NCBI GenBank assembly: GCA_946187935.1
Contig: CAMHSJ010000001.1
Coordinates: 62,001-126,000 of the forward strand
Direction: 5' to 3'
Source of the DNA: an uncultured Clostridia bacterium
Lineage (GTDB): Bacteria; Bacillota; Clostridia; Saccharofermentanales; Saccharofermentanaceae
Length of the DNA: 64,000 nt
In this document: one piece after another, positions 35,051-43,585 of the stretch
How the letters are laid out: each line of letters begins with the position of its first letter
Numbering within the stretch: the stretch's first letter is position 1
Notes under the pieces: model-generated
What the model saw: only the letters and a program-made list of their open reading frames with translations
Database searches by the model: none
Told to the model about the DNA's origin: nothing
Translations under genes and position numbers: made by a program

Positions 35051-36087
35051 AGCATGTCCTCCTTGATGCTCACGATCGCTGTATCTATCATTTCAACTAT
35101 TGAGATCTTTTGTGACTTCCAACCGAGTGATCTGAGCTTATCAGTATTAAGATCGATGTAGAGAGTATCTGCAAAGCCCTTGTCCTTGCCTCCCTGAAGA
35201 TCGTATCTGACATTGATGCCGTATTCTTTTGCAACCCGGCCTGCCATGTCGGCAACCGAGCAGTAAGAACCGTCTGTTGCTATGTTGTAGAACTCACCGT
35301 CACCGCCCTTGAGAAGCACTGTAAGTATGCCCGTTACGGCGTCAGCGATATAGCAGTAGCATCTTTCTGTCTCGCCCCTGGTGTTGAGGACGATGTCAGA
35401 TCCTTCGATAGCGCATTTTGCAAAATATGCATAGAGTCTTGAATCAGAGGCTGTAACGCCCGGACCGAATGTCTGTGTAAGTCGTGCGACTTTAACGGGG
35501 AGCGAGAATTCCGATGCATAGCAGCGGCAGAGATTCTCGCACATCATCTTGCTTAAAGGATAGCTGTTCCTTACAACAGAAGGATCTATGCTGCAGCTGA
35601 AGTCTTCACTTACTCTTACGCCTTGCCCCGGATTCCCGTAGACTTCCATTGTGGAAAGATAAACGAAACCTTTTACCCCGGTCTTCTTGGCAAATTCGAG
35701 CATCTTTGCCGTGCCGTTTAAGGATGTTGTTATGACCTTGGCAGGGCTATTTACGAATGCTTTGCTCTCTGTTATGCTCGCGCAGTGAATGATGTAATCA
35801 GCTCTGATATCAGACGGCAGGTTAAGATCTCTCATGTCAGCTGTCAGGAAACTTACATTGGCAAGGTCTGTTCCTTTGAATATCCTGTCAGCCTTAGCCT
35901 GATCTCTTATGAGGGCGATCATCTTAATTCCGAGATCCTGCTTTTCGCTGATATATACGAGTGACTTGATAAGGGAAGATCCGATAAGGCCTGTTGCTCC
36001 CGTAACAAGAACGGTCCTGCCGCTTAAGGCGGTAAGAAAGTCCTCACCCGCAAAATCCCTGATATCTTCTATTAGCCTTCCAGACAT
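35047..36087 (-). CDS. NAD-dependent epimerase/dehydratase (extended SDR)
   Basis: This 346-residue protein has the glycine-rich NAD motif VTGATGLIGSSL, the active-site YPLSK (the YxxxK pair), and an acid-catalytic Ser/Thr in YLSTMEVYG. These define an extended short-chain dehydrogenase acting on a nucleotide sugar. In this neighbourhood (cytidylyltransferase, LicD) it may reduce or epimerise a CDP-linked precursor. The gene is spaced 9 bases after the IspD-like gene. Confidence 0.88.
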   Translation of the reverse strand: MSGRLIEDIRDFAGEDFLTALSGRTVLVTGATGLIGSSLIKSLVYISEKQDLGIKMIALIRDQAKADRIFKGTDLANVSFLTADMRDLNLPSDIRADYIIHCASITESKAFVNSPAKVITTSLNGTAKMLEFAKKTGVKGFVYLSTMEVYGNPGQGVRVSEDFSCSIDPSVVRNSYPLSKMMCENLCRCYASEFSLPVKVARLTQTFGPGVTASDSRLYAYFAKCAIEGSDIVLNTRGETERCYCYIADAVTGILTVLLKGGDGEFYNIATDGSYCSVADMAGRVAKEYGINVRYDLQGGKDKGFADTLYIDLNTDKLRSLGWKSQKISIVEMIDTAIVSIKEDML

Positions 36088-36096
36088 AGAAACTCC

Positions 36097-36816
36097 TTAA
36101 GTATCCAGCTGCGAATTCTCGCGAGAATCGTAGATGGCCTTGAACATATAGAAATCCTCAGGCGTAGTGATCTTTATGTTTCCGGCGCCTCCCTCAACGA
36201 TATGCATCGTCATGCCGTGATGAGCCATCAGCGCGCATGAGTCGATCTCGTCTGTTATGCCCTTTGCTATCGAATCTTCCTGCGCAGCAAGAATGTCTTT
36301 GAGGTAGAAGCTCTCAGGCGCTTTTGCAACCCTTGAGTTATTCCTGGGCGCAACAGTGGCTATGTCGCTTCCATTATCTGTAAGCACTACTGACTCGATC
36401 GCGGGGCCGCATGTTATGGCGCTTCCGTATTGCTTTACGGCTTCGATATTGTCAGTTATGGTCTGATCATCGATGAGAGGTCTTACGCCGTCGTGAATGA
36501 GCACTATATTTTCTTCGATGCCGTAAGTATCAGCAGCCGCTTTAAGTGCATTGTAGATGGACATCTGTCCCGTCTCGCCGCCCTTGGTGATAACGCCCAG
36601 TTTGGTAAGATGGTATTCTTCCTTAAGTTCTTCCATGTAGGGGATCCAGTCCTCCAGGCATGCAAGGGCAATGCCGTCTATTTCTTCGTGCTTTTGGAAG
36701 ATCTCCAAGGTGTGCACGATAATAGGCTTGCCATGTACAACGAGAAACTGTTTTGGCTTATCCTTGGCGTTCATGCGCCTGCCGACGCCGCCTGCGAAGA
36801 TTACCGCAATATTCAT
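36097..36816 (-). CDS. IspD/TarI-family cytidylyltransferase
   Basis: The ATG at 36816 is followed directly by the family N-terminus NIAVIFAGGVGRRM, with an AGGCGGA upstream; 239 residues result. Further motifs are KPKQFLVVHGKPIIVHTLE, HDGVRPLI and KITTPED. It makes a CDP-alcohol, either CDP-ME for isoprenoids or CDP-ribitol/glycerol for wall polymers. The adjacent SDR and LicD genes make the latter more likely. It is the first gene of the minus-strand operon, divergent from cysK. Confidence 0.85.
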   Translation of the reverse strand: MNIAVIFAGGVGRRMNAKDKPKQFLVVHGKPIIVHTLEIFQKHEEIDGIALACLEDWIPYMEELKEEYHLTKLGVITKGGETGQMSIYNALKAAADTYGIEENIVLIHDGVRPLIDDQTITDNIEAVKQYGSAITCGPAIESVVLTDNGSDIATVAPRNNSRVAKAPESFYLKDILAAQEDSIAKGITDEIDSCALMAHHGMTMHIVEGGAGNIKITTPEDFYMFKAIYDSRENSQLDT

Positions 36817-36877
36817 AAACGATCCGCCTGAAGTATAGATATACCCGTTTATTATAACAAATATCTTCAAAACAAGT

Positions 36878-36902
36878 TATAATGGTATGGCTCGTACGAG
36901 CC
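36878..36902 (+). promoter_or_regulatory. Putative cysK -10 box and palindromic operator
   Basis: TATAAT at 36878-36883 is followed six bases later by the perfect 14-base palindrome GGCTCGTACGAGCC (36889-36902), which would span the transcription start. The palindrome lies upstream of the start I choose for cysK (36932). Confidence 0.45.
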
Positions 36903-36931
36903 CGGACAGCATTACTGAGGACATACCATAC

Positions 36932-37861
36932 ATGATCTGCAATAACATACTGGAAGCTTTAGGCAACACCCCCTTGATCAGGCTTAACAAGCTGGTGGCT
37001 GATGACATGGCAGATGTCTTAGTCAAGTTTGAAGGCCTTAATGTCGGCGGTTCCATAAAGACGCGCACCGCATACAACATGATCCTCAGGGCAGAAGAGC
37101 AGGGGCTCCTTAACAAGGACAGCATAATTGTCGAGCCTACGAGCGGCAACCAGGGAATAGGCCTTGCTCTCATCGGTGCGGTCAGAGGATACAGGACAAT
37201 AATCCTCCTTCCGGATTCTGTCAGCGAGGAAAGATCCAAGCTCATAAGACACTACGGAGCGGAAGCGATCACCGTTCACGACGATGGCGATATCGGCAAA
37301 TGCATAGATGAATGCATAAGGATAGCCAAGGACATGAAGGCTAAAGACCCCAATGTCTTTATTCCCTCGCAGTTCGAAAATCCTGCCAATCCCGAAATAC
37401 ACTATAACAGTACTGCACTGGAGATCCTTAAAGACTGCGGCAAGAACATAGACGGTTTTGTATCAGGCGTTGGCACAGGCGGAACCATAACAGGCATCGG
37501 CAAAAAGCTCAAAGATGAGATCCCCGGCATGACGATCTGGGCAGCAGAACCTGAGAACGCAGCGATATTAAGCGGCGGAAGCATAACGACACACCTTCAG
37601 ATGGGAATAGGTGACGGCATCATACCGCCGATCTTAGATACAGACATCTACGATGATGTTGTCATAATAACTGATGACGAAGCCATCACAACGGCCAAAA
37701 GACTTGCCAGGGAAGAGGGTATTATGTGCGGCATCTCCAGCGGCACCAATGTTGCTGCAGCCCTCAAGCTTGCGAAAAAACTCGGCAAGGGCAAGACAGT
37801 AGTCACTGTCCTTCCCGATACGGCTGAAAGATATTTCTCCACGCCTTTGTTTGAAGACTGA
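36932..37861 (+). CDS. cysK: Cysteine synthase (O-acetylserine sulfhydrylase)
   Basis: I choose the ATG at 36932, behind GAGGA at 10-base spacing; an ATG at 36887 overlaps the promoter. The 309-residue PLP enzyme begins ILEALGNTPLIRLNKL and carries the PLP lysine in GGSIKTRTAY, the TSGNQG phosphate loop (PTSGNQGIGLAL) and GVGTGGTITG. It makes cysteine from O-acetylserine and sulfide. It lies immediately upstream of the nitrogenase-like operon, whose enzymes need cysteine for Fe-S clusters, but a separate promoter and leader stand between. Confidence 0.95.
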   Translation: MICNNILEALGNTPLIRLNKLVADDMADVLVKFEGLNVGGSIKTRTAYNMILRAEEQGLLNKDSIIVEPTSGNQGIGLALIGAVRGYRTIILLPDSVSEERSKLIRHYGAEAITVHDDGDIGKCIDECIRIAKDMKAKDPNVFIPSQFENPANPEIHYNSTALEILKDCGKNIDGFVSGVGTGGTITGIGKKLKDEIPGMTIWAAEPENAAILSGGSITTHLQMGIGDGIIPPILDTDIYDDVVIITDDEAITTAKRLAREEGIMCGISSGTNVAAALKLAKKLGKGKTVVTVLPDTAERYFSTPLFED

Positions 37862-37964
37862 CCGGCTGACTTAAGCACGCTCACAGACTGAAGCATTGCG
37901 ATATCTTTTATGAACTCTTTATAACTTTTGCCTGTTTTTAAATGCAATTGTTCACGCGAGAATA

Positions 37965-37970
37965 TATAAT
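37965..37970 (+). promoter_or_regulatory. Putative -10 box of the nitrogenase-like operon
   Basis: TATAAT in ATATATAATACT would start transcription near 37977, giving a leader of about 118 bases before the first gene. No strong -35 is visible. Confidence 0.45.
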
Positions 37971-37976
37971 ACTAAA

Positions 37977-38094
37977 GACAAACAACAGACTCTGACGGCA
38001 AGGAAGGTTCCGAGCGGGAATAGTTCTGATATATCTTAAGTATGGCTTAGATCTATTGGGCTCCTTTGCGTCAGAATGTAAAGGAGCTTTTTAT
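37977..38094 (+). ncRNA. Leader RNA with mutually exclusive antiterminator and terminator (riboswitch-like, class unassigned)
   Basis: TCTGACG at 37991-37997 pairs with CGTCAGA at 38069-38075. The helix can extend through GGCAAGGA (37997-38004) against TCCTTTGC (38062-38069). That second strand is also the 5' arm of a terminator (38060-38087), so the two structures exclude each other. Inside the first helix a TTCC/GGAA hairpin (near 38009-38021) and an imperfect hairpin near 38029-38056 form a possible ligand-binding core. I cannot match it to a known riboswitch class. It is the only control element seen before the 11-gene operon. Confidence 0.65.
38060..38094 (+). terminator. Leader terminator that also buries the first ribosome binding site
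   Basis: GCTCCTTT (38060-38067) pairs with AAAGGAGC (38080-38087), with a 12-base loop and a TTTTTAT tail. The 3' arm contains AAGGAG, eight bases before the ATG at 38095, so the hairpin would block both elongation and translation start. Confidence 0.8.
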
Positions 38095-38847
38095 ATGCTT
38101 AAGATAGCTGTTTACGGCAAGGGCGGGATCGGAAAGTCGACCATGACTTCCAATCTGTCTGCTGCTTTTGCAAAGCTCGGCAAGAAGGTCATCCAGATAG
38201 GATGTGACCCCAAGGCTGATTCGACGATCAATCTGCTTGACGGTAAGCCCTTAAAGCCGGTCATAGAGATATTAAGAGAAGGAACTGATCCCACATCCAT
38301 AGAGCAGATCTCGGCAAGAGGGTATGGCGATATCCTCTGCATCGAAACAGGCGGCCCGACACCCGGTCTCGGCTGCGCAGGCAGAGGGATAATCGCTACT
38401 TTTAATCTTCTTGATGAGCTTGGTCTTTTCGAGAAGCTTAAGCCGGATGTCGTTATGTACGATGTCTTAGGCGACGTAGTCTGCGGCGGCTTTGCTGCGC
38501 CCATCAGGGAAGGATATGCAGAGAAGGTCCTGATAGTTACGTCAGGCGAGAAGATGGCACTTTATGCTGCAGGCAATATCTGTCAGGCGGTAAGGAATTT
38601 CGAAGACAGGGGATATGCCCATGTTGAGGGCATCATCCTCAACAAGAGAAACGTCATAGGAGAAGAAGAAAAGGTGGAAGCCTTTGCCAAAGAGAACGGA
38701 GTTTCCATAGTAAGCACCGTTCCCAGAAGCGATGACATCACCATGTGTGAAGACAGGGGCATGACTGTTGTCGAAGGAGCTCCTGACAGTGAGGCTGCAA
38801 AGGAATTCTTAAGACTTGCAAAAGCGCTTATTGAAGGTGATAAGTAA
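38095..38847 (+). CDS. NifH/BchL/CfbC-like nitrogenase iron protein homologue
   Basis: The ATG at 38095 has AAGGAG at good spacing; 250 residues result. The protein has the P-loop GKGGIGKST (residues 8-16), GCDPKADST (37-45), and the two cysteines that bind the bridging [4Fe-4S] cluster: C94 in GLGCAGRG and C130 in DVVCGGFA. In the family this dimer hydrolyses ATP and passes single electrons to a partner complex. It is not the nitrogenase proper by context; it stands first in an operon with two NifDK-like pairs, hyp genes and hydF, and is probably their reductase. It overlaps the next gene as TAATG. Confidence 0.9.
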   Translation: MLKIAVYGKGGIGKSTMTSNLSAAFAKLGKKVIQIGCDPKADSTINLLDGKPLKPVIEILREGTDPTSIEQISARGYGDILCIETGGPTPGLGCAGRGIIATFNLLDELGLFEKLKPDVVMYDVLGDVVCGGFAAPIREGYAEKVLIVTSGEKMALYAAGNICQAVRNFEDRGYAHVEGIILNKRNVIGEEEKVEAFAKENGVSIVSTVPRSDDITMCEDRGMTVVEGAPDSEAAKEFLRLAKALIEGDK

Positions 38848-40172
38848 TGGTTGGCAAAGCGGTAAGTTTTACGGCAGCAGAGCTTGCGGGGCTGGGCAAG
38901 GATAGTATCCCTCCTGAACTCTTATCAGGTCAGGGCTTAGTCTACAGCTCGCCTGCGACGCTCGCTTATAACTCTCCGGGAGCGGAGGGCTTTGGCGTCA
39001 AGCGCGCAGGTCTTTCGGTGCCTGAATCCGTAATGCTCATCCTGGCCCCGGGATGCTGCGGGAGAAATACATCGCTGATCTCGAATATGCCGGGATATAA
39101 GAACCGTTTCTTCTATCTTGAGATGAATGAGGCTGACCTTGTAACGGGCAAGCACTTATCAAGGGTGCCCGAAGCCGTCAGTGAAGTCTGCTCTTTTACC
39201 AGGGAGATCAAGGGCAAAGCTCCCAGGGTGGTAATGATCTGCATTACCTGCGTAGATGCCCTTTTGGGCACAGACATGGAGCGCGTCTGCCGCAAGGCAG
39301 AGGAGGCTCTAAGGCAGAATGGCTTCAGTGATACACGTGTCCGCCCATGCTATATGTACGCACTTACCAGAGAGGGCAGAAGACCCCCGATGGTCCATGT
39401 GAGGCAGACGCTCTATTCGCTATTGGAACCCATGGACAAGGACCCGGGATCCGTAAACATCATTGGTAATTTTGCCCCGCTGGCAGAAGGTGAGCTTCAG
39501 AAATATCTGCGCAAAGCAGGGGTCAGGAATATCAGGCAGATAGGCACATGCGAGAGCTACGATGAGTTCCTCAAGATGGCCTGCGCGAATTTTAACATTG
39601 TTACAGATGCTGAAGTTCGGGCGGCCTGTGAGGATATGAACACAGTTTTGAACATTCCTTACATTGAGCTTACCAGGGTCCACGGGATCGATAAGATATC
39701 TCTCCAGTACCAGGCATTTGCCAGCGCGGCAGGGATCAAGATCGATGACAGTGAGGATAAGAGCCTGGCTTTGGAGGCAGTGGAGGATCTCAGAAGATCT
39801 TACCCTGATCTTACATTCAACATCGGCGAATCTTCTAACTGCAATCCGTTCGAACTTGCAGTGGCTCTTGTCAGGTACGGCTTTAAGGTCGGTGAGATCT
39901 ACAGTAATGTTGCACCCGAAAGATTCGTATATGTAAAGCAGCTTGCAAAGCTCAGCCCTGAAACTAAGATCTTTAGCAACATGGAGCCGACGATGCTCTA
40001 TTACGATGTTTCAGGATCTGAAGCTGACATAACCATCGGCAAGGATGCCGGATACTACTGCCCCGGCATACCTAATATCCCCTGGAATTCTGACATAAAG
40101 CCGTTCGGATATCAGGGCGTTATAGATCTTATGAAGGCAATAAAAGATGCGCTTAAGGAGGGAAGGTCATGA
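38847..40172 (+). CDS. NifD-like nitrogenase component 1 homologue, pair 1 large subunit
   Basis: This 441-residue protein belongs to the nitrogenase component 1 (oxidoreductase/nitrogenase) superfamily. Cysteines that could bind an Fe-S cluster are C70 and C71 (APGCCGRN) and C135 (ICITCVDALLGTD, matching the CxxxxxGDD region of NifD). The C-terminus has a GYQGVIDLM helix typical of these proteins. Residues for FeMo-cofactor binding in NifD were not recognised. It should be the catalytic or scaffold partner of the NifH-like protein, pairing with the small subunit encoded next. Its substrate is unknown. Confidence 0.8.
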   Translation: MVGKAVSFTAAELAGLGKDSIPPELLSGQGLVYSSPATLAYNSPGAEGFGVKRAGLSVPESVMLILAPGCCGRNTSLISNMPGYKNRFFYLEMNEADLVTGKHLSRVPEAVSEVCSFTREIKGKAPRVVMICITCVDALLGTDMERVCRKAEEALRQNGFSDTRVRPCYMYALTREGRRPPMVHVRQTLYSLLEPMDKDPGSVNIIGNFAPLAEGELQKYLRKAGVRNIRQIGTCESYDEFLKMACANFNIVTDAEVRAACEDMNTVLNIPYIELTRVHGIDKISLQYQAFASAAGIKIDDSEDKSLALEAVEDLRRSYPDLTFNIGESSNCNPFELAVALVRYGFKVGEIYSNVAPERFVYVKQLAKLSPETKIFSNMEPTMLYYDVSGSEADITIGKDAGYYCPGIPNIPWNSDIKPFGYQGVIDLMKAIKDALKEGRS

Positions 40173-41098
40173 AGGGCTTAAGAAAAGTGCTTACACCGTT
40201 CGCTCCGGACCAGTCAGGCGCAGTATCCGTCCTTTATAATCTTGGCGGACTCATTGTCGTCATAGACGCGGGAGGATGCACGGGAAACATCTGCGGCTTC
40301 GACGAGCCCAGGTGGCAAAACAGCAAGAGCGCGATATTCTCCGCGGGCTTAAGGGACATGGATGCGATCCTCGGAAGAGACGAGCTTCTCGTAAAGAAGA
40401 CGATAGACGCTGCTACAAGGATAGACTGCAATTTCATCGCCCTCATAGGCACACCTGTTCCTGCGACGATAGGGACAGACTACAGGGCTCTTAAGAGGAT
40501 GATCGAAAATAAGACTGACATCCCCGTTCTTTCCATAGCAACGAACGGCATGCGTCTTTACGATGAAGGCGAAGCCATGGCTTATAAAGAACTTGCAGAT
40601 GTATTTGCAGATGGCTCGTCTTCTGCTGCCTCAGTTACTCTGGGACAGACGCCACTAACTTATGGAAACAGCTTTGTGGATGTCACGATAGAACAGATGA
40701 GAAACATCAGTAATAGCGGAGAGGTTATTGCTGCTTCAGCTTCAGGTCTGAGCGCTGCAATGGGCCTTGGCCTTGATCACAAGATCCTGAGTACACCTGC
40801 CCTTAAGTACCTTAACGAGGATCTGTCGGGCAAGGTTCTGGTGTGCCACGATGAAGTGTTCGGCAAGACCTTAAGAGACAACGGAGTCGATCTTGATATC
40901 GCAACGTTCTTCACGCTCCACGATGAGATAAGAAAAGAGGGCGATAAGAAGATCACTGAAGAAGATGAGTTTACTGCTATGGTTTACAGCGGCGGCTACG
41001 ATGCAGTCGTTGCAGATAAGTGCCTTATGGATCTCATACCTGAATATGAAGGACGCTTTATCGATGCGCCCTGCTTTGCGGTAAGCGGGAGGATGTAA
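40169..41098 (+). CDS. NifK-like nitrogenase component 1 homologue, pair 1 small subunit
   Basis: This 309-residue protein is a shorter member of the nitrogenase component 1 superfamily, beginning LRKVLTPFAPDQSGAVSVLYNLGG. Cysteines C37 and C42 lie in GGCTGNICGFDEPRW. In place of the third NifK-type cysteine stands TPVPATIGTDY, so a partial cluster ligand set remains. It is paralogous to 47161-48213: both have the GGxxVxxD....GC....DExRW pattern. Overlap with the large subunit (ATGA) suggests coupled synthesis of a 1:1 complex. The gene product may hold or receive a metal centre rather than reduce dinitrogen. Confidence 0.8.
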   Translation: MKGLRKVLTPFAPDQSGAVSVLYNLGGLIVVIDAGGCTGNICGFDEPRWQNSKSAIFSAGLRDMDAILGRDELLVKKTIDAATRIDCNFIALIGTPVPATIGTDYRALKRMIENKTDIPVLSIATNGMRLYDEGEAMAYKELADVFADGSSSAASVTLGQTPLTYGNSFVDVTIEQMRNISNSGEVIAASASGLSAAMGLGLDHKILSTPALKYLNEDLSGKVLVCHDEVFGKTLRDNGVDLDIATFFTLHDEIRKEGDKKITEEDEFTAMVYSGGYDAVVADKCLMDLIPEYEGRFIDAPCFAVSGRM

Positions 41099-43371
41099 TG
41101 GTCACAAAGCGCATCAAGGTCTATGGAATAGTCCAGGGAGTCGGCTTCAGACCGACTGTCGCAAGACATGCCGCATCGTGCAATGTCACAGGCAGCGTAT
41201 CCAACCTGGGCCCGTATGTTGAGATCTTGTGCCAGGGTGAAGACAAAGACGTTGACAGGTTCATTGATCTTATAAGGAACGATCCGCCCAAAAGAGCGGT
41301 CATCCTCAAGATGGACATCAAGGATAAAGAAGGAGTTTCCTTTGATTCTTTTGAGATAGTAGAGAGCGGCAAGACAAAAGGAGAGATCTTCGTATCACCC
41401 GACATCGCGGTCTGTGATGAGTGCTTAGAAGAACTTTTCGATAAAAACAACAGAAGGTATCTTCATCCGTTCATAAACTGCACTTGCTGCGGCCCGAGAC
41501 TAACGATATTAGACATGCTTCCCTATGACAGGGAGAGGACATCGATGAAGGAATTTCCCATGTGCCCTGAGTGTCACAGGGAGTATCACTCTCCTGAGAC
41601 AAGAAGGTACGATGCCCAGCCTGTATGCTGCAATGACTGCGGTCCTGAGGTGTTCATATTAGATGACGTTGAGGGAAGGCGAGGCAGGGAAGCGATCACA
41701 TATACAAGGAAAGTAATTGCCGGAGGCGGCATCGCTGCTGTCAAGGGCATCGGAGGCTTCCATCTTGCATGTGATGCCACAAATGAGGATGCGGTAATGC
41801 GCTTAAGGCAGCTTAAGTCACGCCCCGCAAAACCCTTTGCGGTCATGATGAGAAATGAGGAAACGGTCCTTAAGAACTGCATTATCGAGCCCTTTCAGCA
41901 GCAGATACTGACAGGTCATCAGAAGCCCATAATCCTTCTTGATAAAAAGACTGATTCAATACTTGCTCCTTCGATCGCTCCCGGCAATCCGAAGGTAGGG
42001 GTCATGCTCCCTTATGCTCCGGTTCAGAGTCTCATATTTGACTACGATGACGGTATAAAGATGCCTGATGTTCTCGTGATGACCTCCGGCAATCTCTCGG
42101 GCCTTCCCATCTGCAGGGATGATGACGATGCAAGAACAGAGATCTCTAAATTCTGCGATGTGATACTTACGCACAACAGGAAGATAAGGATAAGAGCAGA
42201 TGACTCGGTCATGGATTTTTATGACGGCAAGCCTTACATGATAAGAAGATCCAGAGGCTATGCACCTCTTCCGTTCATGCTCTCTAAGGAACTTAAAGGT
42301 TCGGTCACGGCTTACGGCGGAGAACTCAAGAACACGTTCTGCATAGCAAACGGCCAGCTCATGTATCCGTCTTCTTACATTGGCGATCTTACTGACCTGA
42401 AGGGCAAGGCTGCCCTTACTGAATCTGTAAGGAGAATGGAAGATCTGCTCGAAACCGTGCCTGATGCAATAGTGTGCGATCTGCATCCGTCCTATAACTC
42501 TTCGCTTGCCGCAGAAGAGAGGGGCATAAGGCTCATCAAGGTCCAGCATCACTATGCTCACATCTTATCCTGCATGGCAGAGAACGACTATGAAGGCGAA
42601 GTCATAGGCATAGCTCTTGACGGCACAGGATACGGAACTGACGGAAGCATCTGGGGCGGCGAGATACTTAAGTGTGACCTCAACGGTTTTGAGAGGTTAT
42701 CACACATAACTCCTTTCCTTCACACAGGAGGAGACATTGCTTCCAGAGAAGGCTTCAGGATAGCGGTATCAATGCTCATAGACATCTATGGCGACAAGGC
42801 AGAAGAAGTCATAGACAAGCTCAGTCTTATCCGCCAGGGAACATTTAAGACCTACAAGGCGATGCACGACAACAGGATCAACACGGCCGTATCAACGAGC
42901 TGCGGAAGGCTTTTTGATTGCGTCTCGGCGATACTCGGCATCAGATATGAATCAACCTTTGAAGGCGAAGCTGCAACGGCTCTCCAGTTCAAGGCCATGG
43001 AATATAAGGGCGAAATATCTGAGGATATGGACCTTACATCAGGCGGGATCATTGAGACTGACAGGATAGTTAAGCGTATGGCTGAAGGCATGTTAAGAGG
43101 AGAAGATACAGCTGAGCTTTCATATCTTTTCCACCTGCTTCTTGCCCGGGGCGTCTGCCAAATGGCGATGGAAAAGTCAGGAGATATCAGGACGGCCGCC
43201 TTAAGCGGCGGATGCTTCCAGAACACATTACTGGTCGCACTTGCGAGAAAGATACTTGAAGATAACGGATACAGAGTGCTATTGCACAGCATGGTCCCGC
43301 CAAACGACGGCGGCATTGCATTGGGGCAGGCATACTACGGAATGAATATTATTAACACGGAGGAAAGATAA
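41098..43371 (+). CDS. hypF: HypF, carbamoyltransferase for hydrogenase cyanide ligands
   Basis: This 757-residue protein has all HypF domains. They are acylphosphatase at the N-terminus (KVYGIVQGVGFRPTVARHA), tandem zinc fingers (CDECLEELF, CTCCGPRL, CPECHREYHS, CCNDCGPE), a YrdC domain (about 205-380, KGIGGFHLACDAT) and a Kae1-like domain (HHYAHILSC, GIALDGTGYGTDGSIWGGE). It makes carbamoyl-adenylate from carbamoyl phosphate and moves the carbamoyl to HypE, the source of CN ligands. It overlaps the upstream stop (TAATG) and is 1 base from hypC. Confidence 0.97.
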   Translation: MVTKRIKVYGIVQGVGFRPTVARHAASCNVTGSVSNLGPYVEILCQGEDKDVDRFIDLIRNDPPKRAVILKMDIKDKEGVSFDSFEIVESGKTKGEIFVSPDIAVCDECLEELFDKNNRRYLHPFINCTCCGPRLTILDMLPYDRERTSMKEFPMCPECHREYHSPETRRYDAQPVCCNDCGPEVFILDDVEGRRGREAITYTRKVIAGGGIAAVKGIGGFHLACDATNEDAVMRLRQLKSRPAKPFAVMMRNEETVLKNCIIEPFQQQILTGHQKPIILLDKKTDSILAPSIAPGNPKVGVMLPYAPVQSLIFDYDDGIKMPDVLVMTSGNLSGLPICRDDDDARTEISKFCDVILTHNRKIRIRADDSVMDFYDGKPYMIRRSRGYAPLPFMLSKELKGSVTAYGGELKNTFCIANGQLMYPSSYIGDLTDLKGKAALTESVRRMEDLLETVPDAIVCDLHPSYNSSLAAEERGIRLIKVQHHYAHILSCMAENDYEGEVIGIALDGTGYGTDGSIWGGEILKCDLNGFERLSHITPFLHTGGDIASREGFRIAVSMLIDIYGDKAEEVIDKLSLIRQGTFKTYKAMHDNRINTAVSTSCGRLFDCVSAILGIRYESTFEGEAATALQFKAMEYKGEISEDMDLTSGGIIETDRIVKRMAEGMLRGEDTAELSYLFHLLLARGVCQMAMEKSGDIRTAALSGGCFQNTLLVALARKILEDNGYRVLLHSMVPPNDGGIALGQAYYGMNIINTEER

Positions 43372-43372
43372 G

Positions 43373-43585
43373 ATGTGTGTAGGATTATCAGCTAAGGTGA
43401 TCAGCGTCAAGGACGGCGTTGCCATGATCGATGCATCAGGTGCAAAAAGAGAGATCTCGGCAGAACTGTTAGATGATCTTGAACCAGGCGATTTCGTTAT
43501 GGTACATGCAGGATGCGCCATTGCCAAGATCACTGACACGGACAGCTCTGAATCAGAGAAACTCAGCAAGGAGCACCTGTCATGA
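43373..43585 (+). CDS. hypC: HypC, Fe(CN)2CO chaperone
   Basis: This 70-residue protein starts MCVGLSAKVI, with the essential Cys2 that binds iron, and has the OB-like body and the acidic end of the family. With HypD it holds the Fe that receives CN and CO. GGAGGAAAG precedes the ATG, and the stop overlaps hypD by 4 bases. Normal length. It could serve an unseen [NiFe] hydrogenase or the unusual cofactor suggested by this operon. Confidence 0.95.
   Translation: MCVGLSAKVISVKDGVAMIDASGAKREISAELLDDLEPGDFVMVHAGCAIAKITDTDSSESEKLSKEHLS

Noticed and set aside
36887..36931. Longer cysK start at 36887
   Set aside because: The ATG lies four bases after a TATAAT and inside a palindrome, with no ribosome binding site; the ATG at 36932 has GAGGA and family-typical N-terminal sequence.
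37977..38094. A named riboswitch class (cobalamin, Moco, TPP, FMN, c-di-GMP, fluoride)
   Set aside because: The known core motifs of these classes as I remember them were not found. The Moco class could not be fully excluded without a covariance search.
38095..40172. Chlorophyll (BchLNB) or F430 (CfbCD) biosynthesis
   Set aside because: No tetrapyrrole or methanogenesis genes are present, and two component-1 pairs with hyp genes do not fit either pathway.
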